A DNA stretch of 20,674 nucleotides from Prevotella sp. (GCA_003447235.1 DLZV01000013.1:24081-44754); one strand, 5' to 3'. Positions 7,844 to 16,121 are shown, numbered from the stretch's first letter. Notes: generated from the sequence alone by a model not told the origin. Made by a program: numbers and translations.

Positions 7844-10195
7844 TCATAAAAGACTTCTCCCCCCAAAACGTTGAATGATGTCGGATTTGACTTGAGGAGA
7901 AAGGGAACCACAATTCTTAAAAGCGCCTTGCCCAATATTTGTCACACCATTTGGAATATTGATGCTCGTGAGGGAATCACAGCCAGAAAAAGCGAAATCC
8001 CCAATACTTGTCACACTGTCTGGAATGTTGATGTTTGTAAGAGATTTGCACTCAGAAAAAGTGCTATACCCAATACTTGTTACACTGTCTGGAATAATGA
8101 TGCTTGTGAGAGAATTGCACTCTGAAAAAGCGAAACCTCCAATACTTATCACGCTGTCAGGAATGACATAGTTTGCTTCTTTAGCTCTATACGAAATAAT
8201 GGCTGTCTTATCTCTGTCAAATAAGACATTGTGTTCATATATGAACGCTTTTGACTCGTTCTTCAAATCAGCATGGCATCCACGAAAAGGATTCATACCA
8301 ATAGCAATTACACTGCTTGGAATTGTAATACTTATAAGAGAATTACAATTGACGAAAACGCTATCCCCAATACTCGTTACACCATTTGGAATGTTGATGT
8401 TTAAGAGGGATTTGCAATCGGAAAAAGCTCCATTACCAATAGATGTCACAGAATCTGGAATGTTGATGCTCATAAGAGATTTGCACCATTTAAAAGCGTA
8501 ATACCCAATACTTGTCACACTGTTTGGAATGTTGATACTTGTAAGGGAATAGCAACTAGAAAAAGCGCAATCCCCAATACTTGTCACGCCGTCTGGAATG
8601 TTGATACTTGTAAGGGAATGACAATTTTCAAAAGCGCAATCCCCAATACTTGTCACGCCATTTGGAATATTGATGCTCGTGAGGGAATCACAGTCAGAAA
8701 AAGCGTGATACCCAATACTTGTCACACTGTCTGGTATGTTGATACTCGTGAGGGAATTACAATTGTAAAAAGCACATTCTCCAATACTTGTCACACCATC
8801 TGGTATGTTGATACTCGTGAGGGAATCACAGCATAAAAAAGCGTAATTCCCAATACTTGTCACACTGTCTGGAATGATGATGCTTTTAAGAGAATTGCAC
8901 TTAGAAAAAGCATGATCACCAATGCTTGTCACACCATTCGGAATGATGATGCTTGTGAGTGAATCACAATAGAAAAAAGCATAATCACCAATGCTTGTCA
9001 CACCATTCGGAATGATGATGCTTGTGAGTGAATCACAACCCCAAAAAGCGTTTCTTCCAATGCTTGTCAAACTTTCGGGTAAATCAATGTTAGTTAGAAA
9101 ACCGCACCCTTGAAAAGCATCGTTTCCAACAACCTTTACTCCTTCTCTAATTGAATATTTACCTTTTAATCCAATTGGAGCTTTAAGCAATCTCTTCCAA
9201 TCCTTAGTATACATTACACCAAACTCATCTTTTACGGCATTTTCCTTATCTTCTGCTGTAACCTCTGTACTCCACACTTCCTTTTCTTTCGGCTTCTGCA
9301 ACCCAAACAATCGGAAGGAGCACATAGACAGGTCTTTTTGGGCGCTGGCTAATAGGAACATAGACAGAAGGGTTCTTGCCTCCACGTCTGCAAATAAACT
9401 TTGCAGGGCAGCGAAGATCTTACTCTTGCTCAAATCGAGATAATCGGTGGCAGAGAAAAGGAGACGGTCGGATGCTCCGTAGCTCTGAAGCAGGGACGAA
9501 TCAAGAGAGATGGCTTTGAGCGAGAGGGCAATGGAGGCCAAGGAAAAATCGTCAATGGTTTCGTCGAAGTCGTCAATGGTGCGAAGGGGATGCGAGAAGT
9601 CCTTGGTGCCGATAGTTGGCGACTTCTGACCTTTCATCGCTGGCACAAACATGCCGTCGTAGTCAACGAGGGTGAGCGTTCCATCCGTACGCACTATGAT
9701 ATTGTCGGGCTTGATGTCGCCATGCGCAAAAGACTGCGAGCGAAGCCAAGCCGCCATTTTGCAGAAACGGTAGCAGAGCATCGACATTTCATAGCTGTCT
9801 GTATAGTTTTCGGCAATGAACGTTTCCATCGTTTCGCCCTCAATCCAGTCCATCAACAGCACGGGGAACTCGTCGTCTTCACAATTGCTGTCAACAAACA
9901 GTTCCTTCTCCAGGTATTTCACGGAAGTAATATAAGGCGAATCGACAAATTCCAACTCCTCCGCTATTTGACGGTATGCCTCCGCGCGCCCTTCCTGATC
10001 CTCGGTGAAACATTTCAGGGCGTAGCACTTCCCTGTCTGCTCGTCCTTCATCTTGAACACGATGGCAAAAGCACCGCTGCTACGATACGGCTCGCCATGT
10101 TTGTCCAGCACGGGCACTAAATGGTTCAGCTTATCAAGATTGTCGTGAGCATCTTGAATGGCAGCGAGATATTCTGATATAAGCGGGTATTGCAT
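7844..10195 (-). CDS. Protein kinase fused to BspA-type leucine-rich repeats
   Basis: The 783-residue product has a kinase-like N-terminus (about 1-300) and an array of 23-residue LRR_5/BspA repeats (about 353-770). Kinase marks are SSGAFAIVFK at 39-48, the ATP lysine K61 in ALKCF, a catalytic loop HGDIKPDN at 158-165 and DYDG at 178-181 in place of DFG. The repeats follow the pattern SLTSINIPDSVTSIGDYAF and number about 17, interrupted once near residues 630-680 by a longer spacer (NESKAFIYEHNVLFD). There is no signal peptide or membrane span, so unlike secreted BspA proteins it is probably cytoplasmic, with the LRRs perhaps selecting a partner. The ATG at 10195 lies about 150 bases after a promoter box. 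A relic of a similar gene is at 4953-5037. Confidence 0.9.
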   Translation of the reverse strand: MQYPLISEYLAAIQDAHDNLDKLNHLVPVLDKHGEPYRSSGAFAIVFKMKDEQTGKCYALKCFTEDQEGRAEAYRQIAEELEFVDSPYITSVKYLEKELFVDSNCEDDEFPVLLMDWIEGETMETFIAENYTDSYEMSMLCYRFCKMAAWLRSQSFAHGDIKPDNIIVRTDGTLTLVDYDGMFVPAMKGQKSPTIGTKDFSHPLRTIDDFDETIDDFSLASIALSLKAISLDSSLLQSYGASDRLLFSATDYLDLSKSKIFAALQSLFADVEARTLLSMFLLASAQKDLSMCSFRLFGLQKPKEKEVWSTEVTAEDKENAVKDEFGVMYTKDWKRLLKAPIGLKGKYSIREGVKVVGNDAFQGCGFLTNIDLPESLTSIGRNAFWGCDSLTSIIIPNGVTSIGDYAFFYCDSLTSIIIPNGVTSIGDHAFSKCNSLKSIIIPDSVTSIGNYAFLCCDSLTSINIPDGVTSIGECAFYNCNSLTSINIPDSVTSIGYHAFSDCDSLTSINIPNGVTSIGDCAFENCHSLTSINIPDGVTSIGDCAFSSCYSLTSINIPNSVTSIGYYAFKWCKSLMSINIPDSVTSIGNGAFSDCKSLLNINIPNGVTSIGDSVFVNCNSLISITIPSSVIAIGMNPFRGCHADLKNESKAFIYEHNVLFDRDKTAIISYRAKEANYVIPDSVISIGGFAFSECNSLTSIIIPDSVTSIGYSTFSECKSLTNINIPDSVTSIGDFAFSGCDSLTSINIPNGVTNIGQGAFKNCGSLSPQVKSDIIQRFGGRSLL
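7886..9139 (-). repeat. Tandem 69-bp repeats encoding the LRRs
   Basis: About 17 units of 69 bases, each coding for one 23-residue LRR, are very alike at the DNA level. Some neighbours share stretches of more than 50 identical bases, for example around 8935-9060. Slippage or unequal recombination could change the copy number without breaking the frame. Confidence 0.85.
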
Positions 10196-10299
10196 AGGCT
10201 AATATTGTTCCTCGTTTCTGCAACACTATATGTTTGTTGTTTATAAGCGCCTAAGCAATTGTTTGTTGCTCGGGTCCTTTTGCCTTGTCAGATTTTTCA

Positions 10300-11022
10300 C
10301 TAACCTTCGTGTCGCGACAACAGGCATAGCAGAACTCTGAACGGCATGGCAAAAATACAAATAAAAATCGAGAAACACACGCATTTAGAGGATTTTTCTG
10401 ATAATCCTGCTGAAAACGTAGCAAAAAGTCTGTTCATCTTATCAAGCATATCGTTATTTGGAGATATGATGTCAAGAATGTACTTGATGATGCACATATC
10501 AAAGTACACTTTCAATGGATCTGTCGGCAAGGTAATCCAAGAACGTGACATTCTAATTGGCATGGTAGCACGAATAGAGAATACCCTATTCCATACACGT
10601 GCATGATGACAACATGAGTTTCTTGTTACAGTGATAATGGTAAGCCAAGATTCAAAAGGTGCAACTTGCAAGCCAAATGACTGTGCAATACGCTTCTTTA
10701 TCTTCTTATTCTTGATGTTAGAATAAACATTGGTGATTACCCCAAATGGCAATATCTCGGTCAGCATCCATGAAGGTGGGTACTGATTGGTATATGTCTC
10801 TTTGAAATGGTTGATGAAATCCTCTTTTGTATGGTTCAGTTCATCTTCTATAAGACGTATAGAGCGATTGAACTTGGACGGATTTGAGAAATTGTTGGCA
10901 TCAGTCATCCAAAAAGAGTTACCTGTCATTTCAGTTCCAAAGTTGACGATAGCGCAACGCACAGCGATCTCTATCTTTTCAATTTCATTGAATAATAGTA
11001 GGCGTAGCTTCTTGTCAAATCC
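10300..11022 (-). pseudogene. C-terminal part of an AbiD/AbiF-type (Abi_2) protein
   Basis: The frame begins to match the family at FDKKLRLLLFNEIEKIEIA (about 11019), exactly where the N-terminal fragments at 7025 and 15876 break off. It carries the HEPN-type RNase motif R-x4-H (TRNSCCHH) followed by ARVWN. Family similarity fades after MNRLFATF (about 10410); the rest reads into the next gene's promoter. No good start codon exists: the frame is open up to a GTG at 11082 that lies upstream of the predicted transcription start, and the first in-frame ATG is at 10929. It is probably not expressed as an active protein, although the catalytic motif is intact. Confidence 0.8.
10350..10378 (-). promoter_or_regulatory. 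Kinase-LRR promoter, -7 box TATTTTTG
   Basis: On the minus strand TATTTTTG (10357-10350) fits TAnnTTTG. The flanks resemble the first kinase's promoter: TTTCTC, then GATTTT(T)ATTTGTA, then TTTTGCC. The box lies inside the tail of the frame at 10300-11022, which is another sign that frame is a relic. Confidence 0.5.
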
Positions 11023-11054
11023 AGTCAACCCCGAGATATTGTATATTAACTTTG

Positions 11055-11085
11055 CAAAGTTAGTACAAATGACTGAAACCACAAA
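11055..11085 (-). promoter_or_regulatory. Promoter in front of the Abi C-terminal fragment
   Basis: On the minus strand TTTG (11085-11082), a 19-base spacer and TAACTTTG (11062-11055) fit the consensus well. The -7 box is half of a perfect 16-bp palindrome, TAACTTTGCAAAGTTA (11047-11062). It differs from the Abi promoter seen at 7349 and 16191, so the Abi body has been placed behind another gene's promoter. Confidence 0.7.
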
Positions 11086-11264
11086 ATAAAATGGCAGGAT
11101 TTTGCATGTGGACAGTCTCTGTTTGACCTTATATTGTTTCTGAACAACATGTTATTTTGAAAATAGTTTCTGTAGTATCGGTAGTTGTTTCTCTGAACTT
11201 ACTGAACTTGTTCACGAACTATCTGAATCCGTCTATAGTCTCATGTCTCATTTTTGTATCAGAT

Positions 11265-11822
11265 CTATCTCTTGGCAAAGTTGGGGCTGTCGAGCTTTAC
11301 GTCCATTATTGCCTCGTAGAGCAGTTGCTGTTCTTCCTTTGTGAATTTCTCGGGCAGCAGTTGGCTGATGGGTCGGAAATGAAGTCTCTCGCGCAGCGCC
11401 GAAAGAGCAAGATGCAGCATGCAGTCGTGGTCGAACGCCAGCTGCGGTATCTCGTCGATGCTGAACCACTGAGCCTTTGCAGCATCATCGCCACCCTTTA
11501 CTTCCTGAATATTGCACAGGGCATAGTAGGCTATTGTGATTACTCGTTCGCGAGGATCGCGGTCAGGATCAGTGAAGGCATGAAACTGCTCCATGTATCC
11601 AGCCACCATTCCCGTTTCTTCCATCAGTTCACGCCTTGCACCTTGCTCGGCGCTTTCGTCCATATTTAGGAAGCCACCAGGAAACGCCCATAGTCCTTTA
11701 TATGGTTCGTTTCCTCGTTCAATCAGCAGAACCTTAAGCTTTGCGCCGTCAAATCCGAAGATGACACAGTCGGTTGTCACAGCGGGGGGCGGATACTTAT
11801 ATGAATACATTTTTTCTTCCAT
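11265..11822 (-). CDS. NUDIX hydrolase, NrtR-like with shortened C-terminal domain
   Basis: The 185-residue protein has a complete NUDIX box: GGFLNMDES (about 49-57), then REL and EETG. NUDIX enzymes cleave nucleoside diphosphates linked to another group. The closest type I recognise is the ADP-ribose pyrophosphatase-like half of NrtR regulators. After the NUDIX domain, LLPEKFTKEEQQLLYEAIMD followed by KLDSPNFAKR resembles the first helices of the NrtR winged-helix domain, but the protein stops there, without the rest of that domain. It is therefore more likely an enzyme, for instance in NAD or ADP-ribose turnover, than a repressor. It has its own promoter and is divergent from the gene at 12003. 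Confidence 0.9.
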   Translation of the reverse strand: MEEKMYSYKYPPPAVTTDCVIFGFDGAKLKVLLIERGNEPYKGLWAFPGGFLNMDESAEQGARRELMEETGMVAGYMEQFHAFTDPDRDPRERVITIAYYALCNIQEVKGGDDAAKAQWFSIDEIPQLAFDHDCMLHLALSALRERLHFRPISQLLPEKFTKEEQQLLYEAIMDVKLDSPNFAKR

Positions 11823-11849
11823 ATCTTATCTTGTGTAAGTTTCACTTCT

Positions 11850-11881
11850 CAAAGATATATATTATTTTTCACCACGCCAAA
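11850..11881 (-). promoter_or_regulatory. NUDIX gene promoter
   Basis: On the minus strand TTTG (11881-11878), a 20-base spacer and TATCTTTG (11857-11850) match the Bacteroidetes consensus. The ATG follows 27 bases after the -7 box. Confidence 0.8.
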
Positions 11882-11925
11882 TATTCTAACGATAGAAATT
11901 ATCTATTGATGTATAGCTGATATCT

Positions 11926-11957
11926 TTTATGTATCTATAATAAAAGCATTATCTTTG
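11926..11957 (+). promoter_or_regulatory. Promoter of the C_GCAxxG_C_C gene
   Basis: TTTA, a 20-base spacer and TATCTTTG (11950-11957) form the promoter. It diverges from the NUDIX promoter, leaving about 45 bases between the two cores, so the genes may share control. Confidence 0.7.
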
Positions 11958-12002
11958 TAGTCGAAATCAAAACGAATATTAAAATAACAAGGAGATAATA
12001 AT

Positions 12003-12419
12003 ATGGAAACAAGAAAAGAAATAGCAGCTGAGAAGAAGCGTTGTGGTTCGCATAATTGCACACAGGCTGTGCTCTGCACCTATCACGACTTCGCCGGCAT
12101 GGAAGAAGAAACCATTAAGAATGCTGGCAATGCCTTTGCTGCAGGTATGGGTAATATGGAGGGAACTTGCGGAGCCATCGTAGGCGCAGGCATCATACTC
12201 GGTCTAGCCACTCAAGACAAGGCGAAGTCTGTCAAGGGCATGAGACAGATTATGGATAAATTCAAGCAGCGCAACGGTGCAACACAATGCAAATTGCTCA
12301 AAGGTGTGGGTACGGGAAAGGTGCTTCGCGAATGCCCTCTTTGCGTGGCTGACGCTTCTGAATTTCTGGAAGAGATTCTGGAAAAGGAAGGTAAATATGC
12401 CATCACAGATGATGAATGA
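12003..12419 (+). CDS. C_GCAxxG_C_C family redox protein
   Basis: The 138-residue protein fits the C_GCAxxG_C_C family, small proteins with conserved cysteines and a glycine-rich hydrophobic middle; a redox role is usually assumed but not settled. Visible marks are the cysteine pair in CGSHNCTQAVLC (14-25), the segment GNMEGTCGAIVGAGIILG (about 50-67) and the late cysteines in QCKLLKG and ECPLC. The start is well supported: AAGGAG lies 9 bases before the ATG, one of the few clear Shine-Dalgarno sites in the window. It is a single gene between the NUDIX gene and enolase. A 28-bp copy of its 3' end, including the stop, recurs at 14189-14216. Confidence 0.9.
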   Translation: METRKEIAAEKKRCGSHNCTQAVLCTYHDFAGMEEETIKNAGNAFAAGMGNMEGTCGAIVGAGIILGLATQDKAKSVKGMRQIMDKFKQRNGATQCKLLKGVGTGKVLRECPLCVADASEFLEEILEKEGKYAITDDE

Positions 12420-12495
12420 AGGCGTCCGTAAATATGGGATAAGACTGTAAAGACAATGCGTGGCTAAAAAAAATACCTATTTTTTAGGCTTTGAA

Positions 12496-12527
12496 TTTGG
12501 AAATTTTTCTTATGATTACTATTTTTG
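12496..12527 (+). promoter_or_regulatory. Enolase promoter
   Basis: TTTG (12496-12499), a 20-base spacer and TATTTTTG (12520-12527) match the consensus exactly. The leader to the ATG at 12620 is close to 90 bases. Confidence 0.8.
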
Positions 12528-12619
12528 CACTCGGAATAAGAAACCGTATTTATGCGACACGATGTTGTGTTCATGCGGTTTTGAATATAGTTTTATAAAG
12601 TTAAAAGTATTATTGTATT

Positions 12620-13927
12620 ATGATTATTGAAAAAGTTCATGCAAGAGAAATCTTGGATTCTCGTGGCAATCCTACAGTAGAGGTTGAGGTGTCATTAAAG
12701 TCTGGCGTTGTAGGCCGTGCATCAGTTCCGTCTGGAGCCTCAACAGGTGAGAACGAGGCTTTGGAGCTTCGTGATGGCGACAAGAGCCGCTATTGTGGCA
12801 AGGGGGTATTAAAGGCCGTAGAGAATGTGAATAACGTAATTGCACCGGCTTTGGTTGGATTCTCAGCCTTAGAGCAGCGTGCTATCGACCATAAGATGTT
12901 GGAGCTGGATGGCACCAAGACAAAATCAAACTTGGGTGCGAATGCCATTCTTGGCGTATCGCTTGCAGTGGCTCATGCTGCTGCCGAGTATCTCCGCATC
13001 CCGTTGTATCGCTACATCGGTGGCTGCAACACTTACACACTTCCCGTTCCTATGATGAACATCATCAATGGTGGTGCTCACTCTGATGCGCCGATTGCTT
13101 TCCAGGAGTTCATGATTCGTCCGGTGGGGGCTCCTACAGAGAAGGAGGCCATCCGTATGGGTGCCGAAGTGTTCCATGCCTTGGCAAAGCTCCTGAAGAG
13201 CCGCGGACTTTCCACAGCTGTCGGCGACGAGGGTGGTTTCGCCCCTGCACTCAACGGCATAGAGGATGCGCTTGAGAGCATCTGTCAGGCAATCAAGGAT
13301 GCCGGTTATGAGCCGGGAAAGGATGTGAAGATTGCAATGGACTGCGCTGCCAGCGAGTTTGCTGTTCAGGAGAATGGTGAGTGGTATTACGATTATCGCC
13401 AGCTGAAGGATGGCAAGAAGAAGGATCCTAACGGCAAGAAACTCACAGCTGAAGAGCAAATAAAGTTCTTGGAAGAACTGATCACCAAATATCCTATCGA
13501 TTCCATCGAGGACGGTCTTGACGAGAACGATTGGGACAACTGGGTGAAGCTTACAGCTGCCATCGGTGACCGTTGCCAGCTGGTTGGCGACGACCTCTTT
13601 GTTACGAACGTGAAGTTCCTGGAGAAGGGCATCAAGATGGGAGCGGCTAACTCTATCCTTATCAAGGTGAACCAGATTGGTTCGCTCACCGAGACGTTGG
13701 ATGCTATAGAGATGGCTCATCGTCATGGTTACACAACCGTTACTTCACATCGTTCCGGTGAAACCGAGGATACCACAATCGCTGACATCGCTGTGGCAAC
13801 CAACTCTGGTCAGATCAAGACAGGTTCTATGAGCCGTACCGACCGTATGGCAAAGTACAATCAGCTTATCCGCATCGAAGAGCAGTTGGGCGATAATGCA
13901 TCCTACGGCTATCAGAAACTGAGATAA
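12620..13927 (+). CDS. eno: Enolase (phosphopyruvate hydratase)
   Basis: Enolase converts 2-phosphoglycerate to phosphoenolpyruvate in glycolysis and gluconeogenesis, in the cytoplasm. The 435-residue product has the usual length and all the expected landmarks: the N-terminal loop GASTGENEA near 40, the magnesium ligands D241 (AMDCAAS), E297 (SIEDG) and D324 (VGDD), the catalytic lysine K349 (LIKVNQIG) and H377 in TSHRSGETEDT. It is intact and has its own promoter and terminator, so it is a separate transcription unit. It is the only clear housekeeping gene here, and it lies between the two long direct repeats, which makes loss of the intervening DNA unlikely to be tolerated. Confidence 0.98.
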   Translation: MIIEKVHAREILDSRGNPTVEVEVSLKSGVVGRASVPSGASTGENEALELRDGDKSRYCGKGVLKAVENVNNVIAPALVGFSALEQRAIDHKMLELDGTKTKSNLGANAILGVSLAVAHAAAEYLRIPLYRYIGGCNTYTLPVPMMNIINGGAHSDAPIAFQEFMIRPVGAPTEKEAIRMGAEVFHALAKLLKSRGLSTAVGDEGGFAPALNGIEDALESICQAIKDAGYEPGKDVKIAMDCAASEFAVQENGEWYYDYRQLKDGKKKDPNGKKLTAEEQIKFLEELITKYPIDSIEDGLDENDWDNWVKLTAAIGDRCQLVGDDLFVTNVKFLEKGIKMGAANSILIKVNQIGSLTETLDAIEMAHRHGYTTVTSHRSGETEDTTIADIAVATNSGQIKTGSMSRTDRMAKYNQLIRIEEQLGDNASYGYQKLR

Positions 13928-13977
13928 GAAACGAGGAAACAGTCTTTTTTTTGAATAAATCACAATCGGATCAGATG

Positions 13978-14023
13978 GGCATTGACAGGTCGTGACGGCT
14001 TGTCAATGCCTTTGTTTTTTTTT
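13978..14023 (+). terminator. Enolase terminator
   Basis: GGCATTGACA and TGTCAATGCC form a 10-bp stem starting 50 bases after the stop codon, followed by TTTG and nine T residues. This is a standard intrinsic terminator. Confidence 0.9.
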
Positions 14024-14044
14024 GCTCTTCGCTTAAGTCATTAT

Positions 14045-14180
14045 TTATCTTAACCGTCTGCATAACGGCAAGGTCAGCATGACGCAGACGACGGCTCCGG
14101 CAAACGCCAGCTGCATACCCCTATACATCAGGGAAGACTGTATCAAAGAGCGGATGCTCAACACCATTGTAGACTGCATG
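14045..14180 (-). pseudogene. Possible C-terminal relic of an MFS-type transporter
   Basis: A minus-strand frame ends with a membrane-type segment, GMQLAFAGAVVCVMLTLPLC, and then RRLR and a stop. This resembles the last helix of EmrB/QacA-type transporters. The rest of such a gene is absent: upstream on the minus strand the frame runs into the 28-bp repeat at 14189. A plus-strand frame of 59 codons (14079-14258) covers the same bases but resembles nothing. Confidence 0.3.
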
Positions 14181-14188
14181 AAGGAATT

Positions 14189-14216
14189 TATGCCATCACA
14201 GATGATGAATGAAGGC
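14189..14216 (+). repeat. 28-bp copy of the 3' end of the C_GCAxxG_C_C gene
   Basis: These 28 bases are identical to 12396-12423, which encode YAITDDE, the stop and the next few bases. In the matching frame the residues just before it (LHEGI) vaguely resemble LEKEGK. It is probably a remnant of a second copy. Apart from the promoter at 14411, the rest of 14217-14460 shows only an imperfect hairpin at 14272-14300. Confidence 0.6.
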
Positions 14217-14410
14217 ATCCAAAAGTTATCCAATGATATTTTAGAGGGGTATGGTTGAAACGACTTCCCTTAAAGGATGTGATTGCCAATCATCCCCTTT
14301 CTTCTATAAGAATCAATAGAAATGTAGCCTATCATACTGCTTTGTCACATTTTTATACTTCTTAAACGCAGTTTTTTCATTGGTTATGCTGTATTTCGAG
14401 ATAAAAACGC

Positions 14411-14418
14411 TATCTTTG
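14411..14418 (+). promoter_or_regulatory. -7 box TATCTTTG of the DUF4143 ATPase gene
   Basis: TATCTTTG lies 42 bases before the ATG, exactly as in the duplicated copy at 2515-2522. No good -33 box is visible. Conservation in both copies supports function. Confidence 0.65.
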
Positions 14419-14460
14419 CGGTGTAAAATATGATACCAGTATCAAAAATAGTACCCTAAT

Positions 14461-15720
14461 ATGATATTTGAACGTAAGAAATACTTGGATGAACTAATCG
14501 CAGGACGTGGAAACGGTCTTGTGAAGATTATAACAGGTGTCAGACGATGTGGGAAGTCATTCCTGCTGTTTGACATCTGGCACAACTGGTTGTTGGAACA
14601 TGGGGTGACTGATAGTCACATCATCGAAATACAACTTGATGATTTCCGAAACAGACGGTTGAGGAAGCCTGATGCCTTGCTCGACTATATAGATTCAAAG
14701 GTTGTGGATGATGGCAAACCTTATTATATAGTCTTGGACGAGGTACAACTTGTAGAAGAATTTGTGGAGGTTATTCTTAGTTTGACACACATGAGGAATG
14801 TAGATGTGTATGTGTCAGGTTCAAACTCTCGTTTCCTGTCAAGTGATGTTGTGACTGAGTTCCGAGGCAGAGGAGACGAGATACGCATCTGGCCTCTCAC
14901 CTTTGACGAATACTTTAATGGTATTGGTGGAGATATACGCAAAGCTTGGTTGGATTACTATACTTTTGGAGGACTACCACAGGTGGCTTTGCTTGAAACG
15001 GAAGAAAAGAAAACAGACTATTTGCGTGGTCTGTATGAAACGACCTATCTGCGTGACGTAATTGAGCGCAACCATCTGCGTAATCCTGAAGGAATGAAGG
15101 AATTGGTGCGTGTAATAGCCTCGGGCATTGGTTCGTCAACCAATCCAACGAGAATAGCCAATACCTTTCAATCTGTACAAGGGGTAACCATAAAAAGAGA
15201 CACTATAAAACAATACATTGACTATTTGAAAGATTCTTTCTTGATAGAAGAAGCCTTGCGCTATGATGTGAAAGGCAGAAAATATATTGGTACCGAGACG
15301 AAATACTACTTCGCAGACATCGGCATTCGTGCAGCCATTCTCAACTATCGACAGCAAGAAGAAACGCACATTATGGAAAACATTATCTATAATGAGCTTC
15401 GCAGTCGAGGATATAATGTGGACGTAGGATTGGTTGAACTTGGTGGCAAGGATGAGAACGGTAAGTTTGTCAGAAAACAGTTGGAGATAGACTTTGTGGT
15501 GAACCGTCCTCCATACAGAGTGTATATCCAGTCGGCTTTTCACATGCCTACGCCAGAAAAGGAACAGCAAGAACGTCGCCCATTATTGTCAATCAATGAC
15601 CACTTTCGTAAGATTGTCATTGTTGGTGATGACATTCATCGCAAGGAGGACGAACTTGGAGTGTTGACTGTTGGACTGTTGGATTTCTTGACAGACAAGA
15701 AAATACTTGAACAGGGTTAA
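14461..15720 (+). CDS. AAA-type P-loop ATPase with DUF4143 / nuclease-like C-terminus
   Basis: The 419-residue protein belongs to the large, poorly understood family of P-loop ATPases with a DUF4143 domain. Walker A is GVRRCGKS at 26-33, Walker B is IVLDE ending at D93-E94, and SGSNSRFL at 119-126 fits sensor 1. RGRGDEIRIWPLTFDEY follows, as is typical of the family. The C-terminal part contains E306/E312 (ENIIYNEL), EID at 342-344 and QSA at 357-359, a pattern like PD-(D/E)xK nucleases, although activity is unproven. There is no signal or membrane segment. The gene is complete, stands alone and has its own promoter. The first 36 codons with promoter are duplicated at 2462-2670 in front of a GH95 gene. 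Confidence 0.93.
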   Translation: MIFERKKYLDELIAGRGNGLVKIITGVRRCGKSFLLFDIWHNWLLEHGVTDSHIIEIQLDDFRNRRLRKPDALLDYIDSKVVDDGKPYYIVLDEVQLVEEFVEVILSLTHMRNVDVYVSGSNSRFLSSDVVTEFRGRGDEIRIWPLTFDEYFNGIGGDIRKAWLDYYTFGGLPQVALLETEEKKTDYLRGLYETTYLRDVIERNHLRNPEGMKELVRVIASGIGSSTNPTRIANTFQSVQGVTIKRDTIKQYIDYLKDSFLIEEALRYDVKGRKYIGTETKYYFADIGIRAAILNYRQQEETHIMENIIYNELRSRGYNVDVGLVELGGKDENGKFVRKQLEIDFVVNRPPYRVYIQSAFHMPTPEKEQQERRPLLSINDHFRKIVIVGDDIHRKEDELGVLTVGLLDFLTDKKILEQG

Positions 15721-15875
15721 ACGCATTGATACTAACTTTAATGGTATTACAAAAATAGACTTGCTACATCTGCTGTATTGCAAATGCTGCTGAAAACGGA
15801 GGATATCCACCCACCCAAAACGGGGATATCCGTTCACTTTTCTGGCTCTTTAGTCTAATGGCGTTGCAAAAATAG

Positions 15876-16121
15876 TCATTTCTGTGGGTTTCTGTGCAAC
15901 ATCATAACCTTACCGAATGTTACTCCTTGCTTGAATAGATGTTGTTCCTTGGGAATGGAAAGCAATGGGCACATATAGGCAGACAAACGATAGTAACCGA
16001 TGTGGGAAAGATAATGCTGAGCCTTTTCCTCATCGGTTATCTCCATACCTCTGGTTTTGAGTAGCTGCACTAACTCTTGGGGTGTGGAGTATGTTTTTAT
16101 GAACGGAATTCTTGTTGCCAT
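15876..16121 (-). pseudogene. Second N-terminal Abi_2 fragment
   Basis: This is the same fragment as at 7025-7279, starting MATRIPFIKTYSTPQ at 16121. It lacks five bases (TATCG) at the breakpoint, so it ends MMLHRNPQK rather than MMLYRTETHRND. The other protein differences are Y to C and S to G. Its promoter is intact (16191-16221) but the catalytic C-terminal half is absent. It lies on the correct side of the C-terminal piece at 10300-11022 to have been its original partner, with 4.8 kb now between them. Confidence 0.85.

Noticed and set aside
7871..8836. Regular repeats at about 69-bp spacing that could suggest a CRISPR-like array, with open frames on the plus strand
   Set aside because: The repeats are in phase with 23-residue LRRs of one long minus-strand gene; there are no unique spacers and no cas genes.
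9401..10120. Plus-strand open frame of 239 codons
   Set aside because: It is antisense to the kinase half of the LRR protein, which has all the kinase motifs.
11157..11669. Plus-strand open frame of 170 codons
   Set aside because: It lies opposite the NUDIX gene, whose motif and promoter are clear.
12455..12489. A/T-rich imperfect inverted repeat between the C_GCAxxG_C_C gene and enolase, as a terminator
   Set aside because: The stem is almost only A-T with mismatches and could not be told apart from composition.
12926..13726. Minus-strand open frame of 266 codons
   Set aside because: It is antisense to enolase and has no domain character.
14079..14258. Plus-strand 59-codon frame after enolase
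   Set aside because: It resembles nothing, lacks a promoter and crosses the 28-bp repeat in the wrong frame.
14272..14300. Imperfect hairpin AAAGG...CCTTT as a terminator or operator
   Set aside because: The loop is too tight and the inner stem has mismatches; no gene directly upstream needs it.
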